From Zantedeschia hybrid cultivar (Eukaryota > Streptophyta > Magnoliopsida > Alismatales > Araceae), in assembly GCA_030544215.1 (NCBI GenBank), contig JARZZO010000011.1, forward strand, positions 22,501 through 86,500: a stretch of DNA of 64,000 bases, read 5' to 3'. The translations under genes were made by a program, and so were the position numbers. Numbering within the stretch: position 1 is the stretch's first letter; each line of letters begins with the position of its first letter. The notes beneath the pieces were generated by a model. That model saw nothing but the letters and a program-made list of their open reading frames with translations. It searched no databases and was not told where the DNA came from. This document shows, piece after piece, positions 1 to 9,637 of the stretch.

Positions 1-1
1 T

Positions 2-2149
2 GATCGGTTGACATCCCCGTGCCCATCTAAACCACCCCAGGTCGCTCCCATGCCAAGCCCGACAGCGACGGATCATACCTCCCTGACGGCACCCCCTTCT
101 TTGCCACCCGTGGTGCCCATCGAACACCCAGCACTGCCCAAGCAACCGCCGCTGTCGTTGCAAGCCCTAACGACGCATATATCGGGCACACAGAATGTGT
201 TGAACGTCTCCGCGCCTCCGGCTACTGTGCAGACTCCTAGCGTACCCGCTCTCCTTAGTCCTCGGGCTCGTCCACAAGATGCTTGTCAAAAGTCCCCAAT
301 TAATGCTGAAACCAACTCTTCGCTTATGCATGCCTCGTCCAGCGTGCCCATGCATCTGGTGCAGCCACGCATCCTCAAAAGCTTGCCAGGTGCTCGTCAT
401 AAGGCCCCCACCAGTGCTGGTGGCAACGCTCCGCAGGTGCATGCCACTTTGAATGCGCCTAGGCACGCAATGCAGACACGCCCCCTCGACACCCAGCTGT
501 CGTGCGCTAATGTGGCCTTGCACAATTCCAGCATCACGGCGATGGCTCCCATGGGCATGAAGCCCTCCTCTTTGGAAAAGAACCCCCAGGTCGATATGCT
601 TAACTGCAGGGATACGAGGACCCCCCTTGTTGAGGTTGCTGATCCTGACTCCATGCATGATGACACGTTGGTGCCCATGCCATCCAAAGCCCCCCACGCT
701 ATTGATCAGATTCCGAATACTTCTACTCTGCGTGCATGCCCGCCAGGTGTTTGTCAGAAGTCCTCTTCTTTGGCTGAGGACCAGTGTATCTTGATATCTG
801 TGCCCATACACACAATGCATACCCTCCCTTCCGATACCACGTTGTCTTACAGTAATGAAGACCAGCTTCAGCACCGGGATCCGGCCCACTTGCCTCTCCA
901 GAACGATGGTCTTCATTCTCTTCCTGGGCCAAGTCTGCAACATGACGCGTCTAGCCCCACTCGCCAGAAGTCCTCCGCCCAAGTTACTGCCAGCGAGGCC
1001 CCTAGCCCCCGACACCAACAACCCTCCCCACTGGTGACAGCTCATGCTATGCACGCCTTCGAGACAAGGCCGGGGTCGCTTTACGCCTCTCTGCACAAGG
1101 TTTTAACCGTGGAGGGTTCTGCACCCTTGTTGAAGGTTTTAACTGTGGACGCTCTGCCGCCTGGGCCTTCGTCCATCAATGATGAGCCTGAAATATTTGA
1201 CGAACCCAGACTGGTTATTGGGCCGACTGCTGATGATGGCCAATCTCTACCGTATTCGGGTCAGGCGACTAGTGTCGGGGTTCAAAATGATGAATTGCAG
1301 GTGCATGCAACTCATAATCCCCAACACCAACAGCCCACGCTGGTAAGAGATGTGGATATCTCTGAGACTAGGGCCCTGCAGACGCCTCATGATAACTCCT
1401 TACTGACCCTTTTGATGTCTGAGAATAAAGTCCAGTTGCAGCAGCCTTCCATGCTGGCCATAAATACAATTATTGATCAACAACTTACCCCTAATATCCA
1501 GGCTACTGGTGCTGGGGAATGCATTTCCATTATGCAGTTGCCTGCGGCCTCCACTCTCCAACACCAGCAGGACTTGGGCCGAGATACATTTCCTGGTCAG
1601 CATTATCTTTCTATTGAAGCTCAGGAGCGCATGGAAGTCCCAATATCTATTAATGTCGAGAAACAGGTGTCATCTACTCTTAATCTTCCATGCACGCTCA
1701 ACTCGGAGGATACCATGATCCCCTCTCCTTTCTCTTGTCATTTGATTGATAACCATGGTCATTCACTTTTTTCAATTGATGGTTCTGATACAGCTCCTCA
1801 GGAGGCCATGAAAGACATGATTGCTCAGCTAAAGCCCATTCAAGTACAAACATCTTTTAGTGACGAGACTCAGGTGATATCCCCTTCTACTCTTAAGCAA
1901 GATAACCACCATGTTATGGGTCACGCTGCAGATCTGGATGCGCTTAGTTTAGAAAATCCATCTCAGACTAAAGAGAATCAGCAATTAATTGAAATCCACA
2001 AATTTAAACAAGCCTTCTCTTCCACTGCTACTGCCCATGACAAAAGTAATGCAGATGTGCAGGATGGGTCTAATTCCCCTAGTTTGGTTCAGCGTAAGAG
2101 CATAAGGCTCGCTCGGTCGCAGAGAAACAAAATCAAATTCAATGATTAA
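2..2149 (+). CDS. E1 ORF1, C-terminal part (Gag-like nucleic-acid-binding protein)
   Basis: Open reading frame from the window edge to TAA at 2147. The DUF4283-like domain and CCHC knuckle lie upstream of the window, as judged from E6. What is visible is the long Pro/Ser/His-rich linker, probably disordered, with recurring Met-His and PGV-type motifs. After it comes the conserved C-terminal block: an LNSEDT..PSP motif, a QVIS motif, the LSLENPSQTKENQ region, an HKFKQAF motif, and a basic tail ending RSQRNKIKFND that could act in nuclear entry or RNA binding (inference). The corresponding part of E6 appears identical at the protein level. In LINEs, ORF1 protein binds the element RNA to form the ribonucleoprotein. 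The last 8 bases overlap ORF2. Confidence 0.85.
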   Translation, partial: DRLTSPCPSKPPQVAPMPSPTATDHTSLTAPPSLPPVVPIEHPALPKQPPLSLQALTTHISGTQNVLNVSAPPATVQTPSVPALLSPRARPQDACQKSPINAETNSSLMHASSSVPMHLVQPRILKSLPGARHKAPTSAGGNAPQVHATLNAPRHAMQTRPLDTQLSCANVALHNSSITAMAPMGMKPSSLEKNPQVDMLNCRDTRTPLVEVADPDSMHDDTLVPMPSKAPHAIDQIPNTSTLRACPPGVCQKSSSLAEDQCILISVPIHTMHTLPSDTTLSYSNEDQLQHRDPAHLPLQNDGLHSLPGPSLQHDASSPTRQKSSAQVTASEAPSPRHQQPSPLVTAHAMHAFETRPGSLYASLHKVLTVEGSAPLLKVLTVDALPPGPSSINDEPEIFDEPRLVIGPTADDGQSLPYSGQATSVGVQNDELQVHATHNPQHQQPTLVRDVDISETRALQTPHDNSLLTLLMSENKVQLQQPSMLAINTIIDQQLTPNIQATGAGECISIMQLPAASTLQHQQDLGRDTFPGQHYLSIEAQERMEVPISINVEKQVSSTLNLPCTLNSEDTMIPSPFSCHLIDNHGHSLFSIDGSDTAPQEAMKDMIAQLKPIQVQTSFSDETQVISPSTLKQDNHHVMGHAADLDALSLENPSQTKENQQLIEIHKFKQAFSSTATAHDKSNADVQDGSNSPSLVQRKSIRLARSQRNKIKFND

Positions 2150-5100
2150 GTCTCTTGTTTGGAATATTAGAGGAGTTGGTAGCTCCTCCTCTCTTCGCAG
2201 GCTGATATCTATATGCAAATCTAACAGAATTCAAATTATTGCTATTATTGAGCCCATGATCAACAATTCCTCCATGCAGCGTATTTCTTTGCAGTTGGGC
2301 CTCCATCAGTATATTGCTTCTAATATGGATAATGCAAAAATCTGGATCTTCTGGCATTCGTCTGTGGATATTGATGTCTTGCATACCAATGACAATTACA
2401 TTACTCTCAAAGTGAAAGATGTGATGGAGCATATAATTACCTTTGTTTATGCTAGTTGCCGCCTGCAAGACAGAATTATCACTTGGGATGATATTGCTTC
2501 ATTTTCTTCTGCTATTAATCTCCCTTGGATGGTGATTGGAGACTTTAATTCTGTTCTATATTCTTATGAGAAACTTGGTGGAAATGCTCCTCTTCCTGCT
2601 TCTGTCCATGCTTTCCATTCTTTTATGCAGGACTGTGGACTTAGCGATCTTGGGTTCAGTGGATCTAGCTATACTTGGCGCAATGGTCAGCAAGGGCTTA
2701 ATTGTATCAGAGCTAGATTGGATAGAGGATTAGCCAACACTCTATGGTTTGATGCATTCTCCACTTCTATTTCTCATTTACACCATAATTGCTCTGATCA
2801 CAATCCTCTTCTTGTTGAATACAATCATAGCAATGTCTCTCATCATGGTCACTTTAAATTTTTGAAAGTATGGACTAGGCACAAGAATTTTACTCAAGTG
2901 GTGAAAGATTGTTGGGTCCGGCCTCTGCATGCTTCCCCCTTATATAAACTCAGTGCCAAGCTCAAAAGATTGAGAGTTACTCTTAAGCAGTGGAATAAGG
3001 ACAGCTTTGGTAATATTTTTGATGCTGTTCTACGAGATGAAAGTAACGTTGTTTACATGCAAGACACCCTCGATAATTCTCCTTCTCATGATGCTCTTAA
3101 TGATCTTATTGCTGCCAAAAAACATCTTGATGAATTACTTCTCAGGCAAGAAATCTTCTGGAAACAAAAATCTCATTTCAGGTGGCTCAAGGAAGGAGAC
3201 CATAATACAGCTTTTTTCCATTCCATTGTCACTGAGAGAAGGAAAAGGAACTTCATTCACTCCCTATATGATGCTAATGGTAATCAGGTTACTGACCAGG
3301 ACACTCTTCACTCTATGGCTGTTGATTATTATAAAGATTTATTTACTTCACAGCCTACTTCTATGAATAACAGTGGTTTGTTGCAGTACATTCCCACTAT
3401 TGTTACTGATGAGGATAATATTAACTTGATGACTATCCCGACTTTAGATGAAGTTAAGGAGTCGGTCTTTTCTCTTTGTACTGATAGTGCCCCAGGTCCT
3501 GATGGCTTCTCAGGTGAATTTTTTACTCATTGTTGGGATATTATTGCTGATGACATTCTTGCTGCAGTTATTGAATTCTTTAAAGGTGGTATTTTGCCAA
3601 AAGCATATACTTCTACACATTTGGTTTTAATCCCTAAGTGTGACAGTCCTACTACTCTCAAGGATTTCAGGCCCATTAGCCTTTGTAACTTTACATACAA
3701 GATTTTGTCTCTGATTGTTTGTAAGAGGTTATCACTCATCTTGCAAAGACTTATCTCTCCCTTCCAAGGTGCCTTTGTTAAAGGAAGGGATATCAGTGAT
3801 AATATCTGCTTGGCTCAGGAAATGGTACACAATATATCTAAAAAAACCAAAGGCCACAATGTTATTCTCAAGCTAGATATGATGAAGGCTTATGATAGGT
3901 TGGAATGGAACTACTTGTTCGATGTGCTATCTAAATTTGGCTTTTCTAGTTCCTGGATTGGTTTGATCAAAAATCTGTTTACTCACTGCTGGTTTTCAGT
4001 CATTTTCAATGGGCAAATTGGTGGCTATTTCAGCTCTACTAGAGGACTCAGACAGGGTGATCCCTTAGCCCCCAGTCTTTTTATTTTGGCTGAAGAAGCT
4101 TTCAGCAGGGGCCTTCACAGCTTATTTTCTAGAGGCCTGGTTTCTCCCTTTTCCACATATAGGGATGGTCCTATCATATCACACTTGCTATTTGCTGACG
4201 ACACTGTTATCTTTACTAATGGCTCTCAGGCTTCACTTCGCAGACTACTTGCTTTCATCTCTATTTATGAGAATTGTTCTGATCAACAGGTTAATAAAGA
4301 CAAAAGCTCCTTTTATGTGGCTCCTTCTACCATCACCCAAAGGATCAATCAAATTGCTGCGGTTACTCAGATGCCTCACAAGGTCTTTCCTATCCTTTAT
4401 CTGGGGGCTCCTCTCTATAAAGGTATTGCTAAAGCTTCCTATTTCCAGCAAATTCTTGACAAGGTACGAAAGAAACTTGGAAATTGGAAAACTCAGCTTT
4501 TATCCCCTGGTGGAAGACTTATTTTGATAAAACATGTGTTATCTTCTATTCCTATACATATTCTTGCTGTCCTCTCTCCCCCTAAAAGTGTTTTGGATGC
4601 TTTGGATAAAACTATTGCTGCATTCTTTTGGGGATCTTCTAGTGTGGGTCAAAGAAAACATTGGATTGCTTGGAAGCATATGGCCAGACCTGTTACTGAA
4701 GGCGGGATTGGGATCAGATCTCTATCTGATGTCAGTACTGCCCTTAAGGTCAAGCTTTGTTGGAAGATTTACTCTCACAAAGGTGTTTGGAGTGATTATA
4801 TTCACAACACATACTTGGAGGGACAACATCTTTCTCATTGTTCTATTACAGGATCCCCCCACTGGAAGATGACTCTTCGTCACAGACACTGGGTCTTAGA
4901 TAACACTTGTTGGCAGGTTGGGACTGGTACTCTCTCTTTCTGGCATGATAATTGGACCGGACATGGTCCTCTCAGGGATTTATTAACTTCAGATCAGTGG
5001 TATTCAATTACTCATACTCATAATTGGATTGTCCAGGATTTTATTGGTCACAGACAGGATTTTTTGCAATCTCTTCCTATAGATGTGCTCACTGTTATTA

Positions 5101-6281
5101 TTGGTCTTGCTAGTTGTTTATCTCACATTCATGGCCCTGATAAACCTATTTGGCAGCCTGACACTCATGGTTATTTTACTACTAAATCTGCTTGGAATAT
5201 TGTCAGACATACCAGGCCTGAGCTTTCTGTCTCTAAATGGATTTGGCATTCTCTGTTACCTAAGAAGATCTCTTTCTTTGTCTACAGAGCTCTTATTGAT
5301 AGGTTATCTTTTGATTCTGTCATTCAGAGATATGGGATTTCTGTTGTGTCCAGATGCTTTTGCTGTAAAAATCATGCTGTTGAAACCATGGATCATACTT
5401 TTGCCCTAGGTGAAATTGCTACTTATTGTTGGGATTTCTTCTTGAAGTCATTCAATATTCATGCCCAGGTGAGCTCTTTTGATAGTAATTTTTCTATATT
5501 CGCTTCCAAGGCTTCCAGCACATCTCTATATGGCTTTTGCATGGGTATTATTCCCTCCATTGTTGCTTGGACTATTTGGAAAGCTAGATGCTCTGCCAGA
5601 TTTGATAACCTTGTTTGCAGTAAGGAACATATTTTGAGACAGGCCATCATCCTCATCAGAGAGCTTGCTTCACTTTTTCATCCTAAGAAGGCTTCATCAT
5701 ATGCTGAGAGGAACTCTTTGCAGTCATTGGGTTTGATTGATAAATTTTCACCAGCTACCCCTTCTCTTGTTCGTTGGTTACCTCCTCCCAGATATCATGT
5801 TAAACTTAACACTGATGGTTGTTGCAAAGGTAATCCAGGTGTTTCTGCTGGTGCTGCTATTCTCAGAGACGAAGGGGGATCCTTTATTTCTGCTTGTTGT
5901 GGCTACTTTGGCATCACTTGCAGCATTATTTCTGAGATCAGGGCTATGATCATTGGGTTACAGATGTGTCTTCAGATGAGAATGCCTTCTATTATTGTGG
6001 AGTCTGATTGTCAGGTCCTCATTATGCTCTTGCTCTCTGAAGGTCAGAAGATTCCTTGGATCCTTCATCCATGGTGGGATATGCTTTGCTACTTGAAGGA
6101 CTCTATGCAAATTCAATTCCAACATGTGGTCAGAGAATGTAACAAGGCAGTAGATGCTTTGGCCAACTTCTCGTGCTCCTCTCATATCTCCCAGAGATTC
6201 TTGTTAGCAACTTCTTTGCCACCTTTAGTTAGAGGAGAGTTAACTATGGACAAATCAGGTGTTCCTCATTTTCGGTTTTGA
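2142..6281 (+). CDS. E1 ORF2: endonuclease / reverse transcriptase / RNase H polyprotein, intact
   Basis: 1379 residues. The start is the ATG inside ATGATTAA, which overlaps the ORF1 stop; the LVWNIRG motif follows at once, as in APE-type endonucleases. Visible endonuclease motifs are a metal-binding-type Glu at about residue 37 (EPMI), GDFN at about 133-136 and SDHNPLL at about 218-224. The reverse transcriptase has LKLDMMKAYDRLEW, RQGDPLAPSLF and the catalytic FADD at 684-687. A Cys/His cluster (CFCC from 1072, then H) fits zf-RVT. RNase H has TDG (D1225), SEIRA (E1265), ESD (D1289) and a final Asp at 1338 in a KAVDALAN context, where the other copies with this motif have KAADALAN. It should nick target DNA and copy the element RNA in the nucleus. 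No internal stop is present, so it is potentially functional. Confidence 0.93.
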   Translation: MIKSLVWNIRGVGSSSSLRRLISICKSNRIQIIAIIEPMINNSSMQRISLQLGLHQYIASNMDNAKIWIFWHSSVDIDVLHTNDNYITLKVKDVMEHIITFVYASCRLQDRIITWDDIASFSSAINLPWMVIGDFNSVLYSYEKLGGNAPLPASVHAFHSFMQDCGLSDLGFSGSSYTWRNGQQGLNCIRARLDRGLANTLWFDAFSTSISHLHHNCSDHNPLLVEYNHSNVSHHGHFKFLKVWTRHKNFTQVVKDCWVRPLHASPLYKLSAKLKRLRVTLKQWNKDSFGNIFDAVLRDESNVVYMQDTLDNSPSHDALNDLIAAKKHLDELLLRQEIFWKQKSHFRWLKEGDHNTAFFHSIVTERRKRNFIHSLYDANGNQVTDQDTLHSMAVDYYKDLFTSQPTSMNNSGLLQYIPTIVTDEDNINLMTIPTLDEVKESVFSLCTDSAPGPDGFSGEFFTHCWDIIADDILAAVIEFFKGGILPKAYTSTHLVLIPKCDSPTTLKDFRPISLCNFTYKILSLIVCKRLSLILQRLISPFQGAFVKGRDISDNICLAQEMVHNISKKTKGHNVILKLDMMKAYDRLEWNYLFDVLSKFGFSSSWIGLIKNLFTHCWFSVIFNGQIGGYFSSTRGLRQGDPLAPSLFILAEEAFSRGLHSLFSRGLVSPFSTYRDGPIISHLLFADDTVIFTNGSQASLRRLLAFISIYENCSDQQVNKDKSSFYVAPSTITQRINQIAAVTQMPHKVFPILYLGAPLYKGIAKASYFQQILDKVRKKLGNWKTQLLSPGGRLILIKHVLSSIPIHILAVLSPPKSVLDALDKTIAAFFWGSSSVGQRKHWIAWKHMARPVTEGGIGIRSLSDVSTALKVKLCWKIYSHKGVWSDYIHNTYLEGQHLSHCSITGSPHWKMTLRHRHWVLDNTCWQVGTGTLSFWHDNWTGHGPLRDLLTSDQWYSITHTHNWIVQDFIGHRQDFLQSLPIDVLTVIIGLASCLSHIHGPDKPIWQPDTHGYFTTKSAWNIVRHTRPELSVSKWIWHSLLPKKISFFVYRALIDRLSFDSVIQRYGISVVSRCFCCKNHAVETMDHTFALGEIATYCWDFFLKSFNIHAQVSSFDSNFSIFASKASSTSLYGFCMGIIPSIVAWTIWKARCSARFDNLVCSKEHILRQAIILIRELASLFHPKKASSYAERNSLQSLGLIDKFSPATPSLVRWLPPPRYHVKLNTDGCCKGNPGVSAGAAILRDEGGSFISACCGYFGITCSIISEIRAMIIGLQMCLQMRMPSIIVESDCQVLIMLLLSEGQKIPWILHPWWDMLCYLKDSMQIQFQHVVRECNKAVDALANFSCSSHISQRFLLATSLPPLVRGELTMDKSGVPHFRF

Positions 6282-6455
6282 TTGGTTATTGTACCTGGGA
6301 GGTTTTTTCCTTGATTTCTTTATTATTGTATCTCCCAGGGGTAAGGTGGCATGTCCCCCCCATGTATGATTATTTGATTCGTTTAATAAAATTCCAAGGG
6401 CCTGCCCAGGGTCCTAGATAAATTCTGGGCTTAAAAAAAAAAAAAAAAAAAAAAA
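6282..6455 (+). other. E1 3' UTR and poly(A) tract
   Basis: Short 3' UTR. It holds the family-wide block GGGGTAAGGTGGCATG followed by a C-run, a polyadenylation signal AATAAA at 6385-6390, and a terminal stem GCCCAG (6404-6409) / CTGGGC (6425-6430). Poly(A) runs from 6433 to 6455 and is followed directly by CCCTAAA. Confidence 0.85.
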
Positions 6456-6659
6456 CCCTAAACCCTAAACCCTAAACCCTAAAACCCTAAACCCTAAACC
6501 CTAAACCCTAAACCCCTAAACCCTAAACCCTAAACCCTAAACCCTAAACCGTAAACCCAAAACCCTAAAACCCAAAACCCTAAAACCCAAAACCCTAAAC
6601 CCTAAAACCCTAAACCCTAAACCCTAAACCCTAAACCCTAAACCCTAAAACCCTAAACC
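6456..6659 (+). repeat. Telomeric repeat tract T1, (CCCTAAA)n
   Basis: About 204 bases of CCCTAAA heptamers with scattered CCCTAAAA octamers. A degenerate patch at about 6548-6600 contains CCGTAAA and CCCAAAA units. The C-rich strand is the + strand. The tract ends in CCCTAAACC, where the E2 leader begins. Confidence 0.95.
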
Positions 6660-6674
6660 ATTCGCGCCGCCACG

Positions 6675-6703
6675 TTCTCTCTCCTCAACTTTTAGAGAGA
6701 GAA
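6675..6703 (+). promoter_or_regulatory. E2 5' leader hairpin
   Basis: Inverted repeat TTCTCTCTC (6675-6683) and GAGAGAGAA (6695-6703) with an 11-base loop. It lies about 15 bases after the last telomere repeat and 34 bases before the ORF1 ATG at 6737. Similar hairpins sit at the same place in E4-E8. Confidence 0.7.
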
Positions 6704-6736
6704 GCTCTGGGAATTTCCCTTTGGCCGCCGCCGGCC

Positions 6737-9637
6737 ATGGAAGGCCCCCCGGGGGGCGGACGGCCCCCCCCCCTCGATCCAGGTCTCTCTCCCTCATATC
6801 TCTGCCGTGAAGAGGTCTTCGCCCCCTACGGATCAGCTTCTGGTGATCCAACCTGAGGCCTCAAGGGCTCCTCCTCAGAGCCCTGCGTTGAGAACAACTT
6901 CCGAAGACGGCATCCCTAGCGCTCAGCCTGCGGTGATACACAACTCTTCCGCCTCCCAGCATGGCCCCCCTCCCACCAAGGCACAAGCGTGGGGCACTAC
7001 GGGAACTAAGTCCTTCGCCGAGATCATCAAGGAACGCCCGATCTTTCCAAAGGTTGATCTCCATGTCCACAACCCAGCCTTCACAGATCGGGGCGAACCT
7101 GCAGTCTTCTTTACTCCGGAGGAGATAGCCATCGCTCTTATTCCGTTCAAGTTCGCTCTGGTTGCGAAAACACCTTATGGCCGTCCCCCGTTTCCGGAAA
7201 TAAAGCTTCTTCTCACCCAACGATTAGGGCTTCAGCACGAGTTCGTCATCAGTGCACTGGACAACCGACACCTTCTGCTACGATGCTCTGTGGAGGATGA
7301 TTATCTGAAGATCTTGTTGAGGGACCAGCTGCTCGTCAAAGGCTACTTGTTCCGATTTCTTAAATGGACTCCCGAGTTCGAGTGCGGCACGGAACCACCC
7401 ATAATCCCGATCTGGGTCGACTTCCCAACACTTAAACCCCATTTATTCCATGAAGCATGCGTAAGATCTATAGCTGGTAACATAGGAAGGGTTCTCCAAG
7501 TAGCTCTCAGCACATCGCAGATAACAAACACATCGTCGGCGCGTGCTTGTGTAGAACTAGATATCCTCCAACAACGACCGCCGCGTGTGTGGATCGGCAT
7601 GGGTAACACAGGGTATTTCCAAGAGGTACGGTATCCTCCAATCCCCCCTTATTGCACCTCTTGCAGACTTGTAGGGCATGCCGCATCGGAGTGCCGCCGG
7701 TCATCCAGGAAAATCAAACCACAGGAGCATCAGAAGCTTAACAATGGTACTTCCTCGCCTGATATGCAACCTGCGCCTGAAGAAGCGGCCACTCGTGCAT
7801 GCACGGCTGAGAAGGAACCATCGCTTCCTGTGACAGCCCAGGTAAACTCTATACCTAGTAATAGATCTACTTCAAATTTTCCTAAGGCTTCGCAGATTTC
7901 TAATGGCAATGGTAAGAAGCCTATGCGCTGGGTATCCAAAGATTCGTCTACACCCCGGATCCAGATTTCCAACTCCTTTGCAGCTCTTCAACCATCCACT
8001 AATAATACCCACCCAGACGAGGAAGAAGCCTGTGCAAATCCCACTGACAGGATCCATTCTGGCTCGCTGGACATGCCGCCGGTTAGCGCCCCCAGCCCGT
8101 TGGTTCAGGGTGATCAGCACCCCTCCGCTCAGCCTAAACAGGCTTCATCCTCCAGCACGCCAATTTCCAACTCCATTGATGCTCTCCGGACCTCTATTGA
8201 CACCATTGAACCCAGCGCGGAGGAGAACATTGGCGCCAGGACTTGCCTGCCAGGTGTTCGTCTTAATGCCTCAGACACGACGGAAGGAAGAGCTTATCCT
8301 GTGCATGCCTCAAACTGCGTGCCCATGCAAACGGTGCACACCAACCCTCTAAACAGGCCACCGGGTGTACACCCCGCTCCTCCCACAGCAACACATGGCG
8401 GAGCCATGCTCACCGAGCCGGATGCTAACGAACCCAGCATGGAGAAGATCCTCGAAGCCAAGGCATGCCTGCCTAGTGTCGACCCACGGACTATGATCTG
8501 GGTTCCAACGCTCCCGCTGTCCGTCCCTCCCAAACCCTTATGCCAGGTGTTTGTCAAAAGGCCTCTATTATGCCAGCAGGTAGTACTTCACACGCGCATG
8601 CCTCTAAAAACCCCTCCCTGCACACGGATCATTCCAGCATGTTCGAAAGGGGGCAAACGATGCAACATTGCCTGCTCAAGAGGGCGCCAGGTGTTCCCTT
8701 GATACCTTCCACAAACACAGCTGGCATGACGATGGTCTCCGAGTCCATGCACAACACCAGGAATTCTGATGTTAACAAATCGTTGCTGGGGTCGGCTAAA
8801 CAGCCTATATCTGAGGCCCAACTTGAGCATACTTCGGAAATTGCGCTGGTGTCGCCTTGTGCCAATTTAAATAATGCAATTGTTATGGAAGAACCACCGC
8901 CCTTGTGTCTACAAAGTTCTGCGGTGCTAGGGCCTTTAGTGCCTGCTAATATTCCCAACAAGGAACATGAGTTCAGACCCTTGTTGTCTGCAATAAATGA
9001 GGACCCTACTGTTATGGTAGGACCCCACTTGACTGCCCCTTTGACTGTCAACATTGATCTCAACCCTGGCATGGGTCAAATCATTTATATGCCAGAGTCC
9101 CATCTGTCGCCTAGTGTGAATGACCAGGTAATATCTGTACCTCAAAATTCCTGCAAGATTAATTCTGAAGACACGGTTATCCCCTCACCTCTTGATATAA
9201 CTGATTATTCAAATATGCATTCTAATAAGACTTCTCTTTCAGGTAATCGTGAAACTCATGAACAGGACAATTTTATAAATGATTCCAATATGACAACATA
9301 CAAGGCAGCTCAAACACTTTTAGATGTGGACAAACAGGTGATATCCCCCCGTTTACTGCACAATGAACAGAGTCCCCTTGATATTACTCGTTTAGATTCA
9401 CATAAAGTGGGTCAAAATTCCTACTTGGAAGCTCTTAATCTAGATAGTCCAGCTCATAGAAAAAAAAATAATAAGGTTTTACTTGATATTCAAAAATTTA
9501 AAAACTCTTTTGCTTCTTTTGATGATTTTCAGGTTACCAATAACCATGGCAAACAAGACACCTCTCCTTCCAAGACTATGGCCAAACAAAAGAGCACTAT
9601 GCTCACCCGTGCTCAAAAGAAAAAAACTAAGTCTTAA
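6737..9637 (+). pseudogene. E2 ORF1, broken by two frameshifts
   Basis: The start is the ATG in GCCGGCCATGG, matching the start of the other copies. That frame ends at about 6854. The conserved ORF1 sequence continues in another frame, open from before 6807 to 8702, so a single-base-type frameshift probably lies at the C-run near 6763-6773. The second frame contains the SFAEIIKER motif, the DUF4283-like domain, and a CCHC knuckle (CTSC..VGHAASEC) near 7650-7690. A second shift near 8527-8545 moves the C-terminal third to the frame that ends at TAA 9635. The C-terminus keeps QVIS twice, the LNLDSP region and the basic tail LTRAQKKKTKS. The stop overlaps the ORF2 start as TAATG. The C-run shift could be a sequencing error. 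Confidence 0.8.

Larger units (their letters stand above)
1..6455 (+). mobile_element. E1: LINE copy, subfamily A, 5' end outside window
   Basis: Leftmost copy of the array. The window opens inside ORF1. The rest of ORF1, an intact ORF2, the 3' UTR and a 23-base poly(A) tract are present, followed directly by CCCTAAA repeats. It is almost identical to E6 (position 1 matches 37319): by eye I count about sixteen substitutions and one indel over 6.4 kb. Its ORF2 C-terminus (HFRF) and 3' UTR place it with E3, E6 and E9. No target-site duplication can be recognised because the target is itself repetitive. Confidence 0.95.

Noticed and set aside
167..1096. Long antisense open frame (309 codons), repeated at 37485-38414
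   Set aside because: It lies opposite the ORF1 linker, and the second occurrence exists only because E1 and E6 are near-identical. No domain or motif is recognisable, and biased Pro/Ser codons leave the reverse frame open.
6456..6659. Short regularly spaced repeats that might look like a CRISPR array
   Set aside because: Units are contiguous 7-8 base telomere repeats without spacers, next to eukaryotic retroelement sequence.
6663..6740. TATA-type promoter upstream of ORF1
   Set aside because: The leaders are GC- and pyrimidine-rich; I found no convincing TATA box, and the TATAAA at 36038 sits at the polyadenylation-signal position of a 3' UTR.
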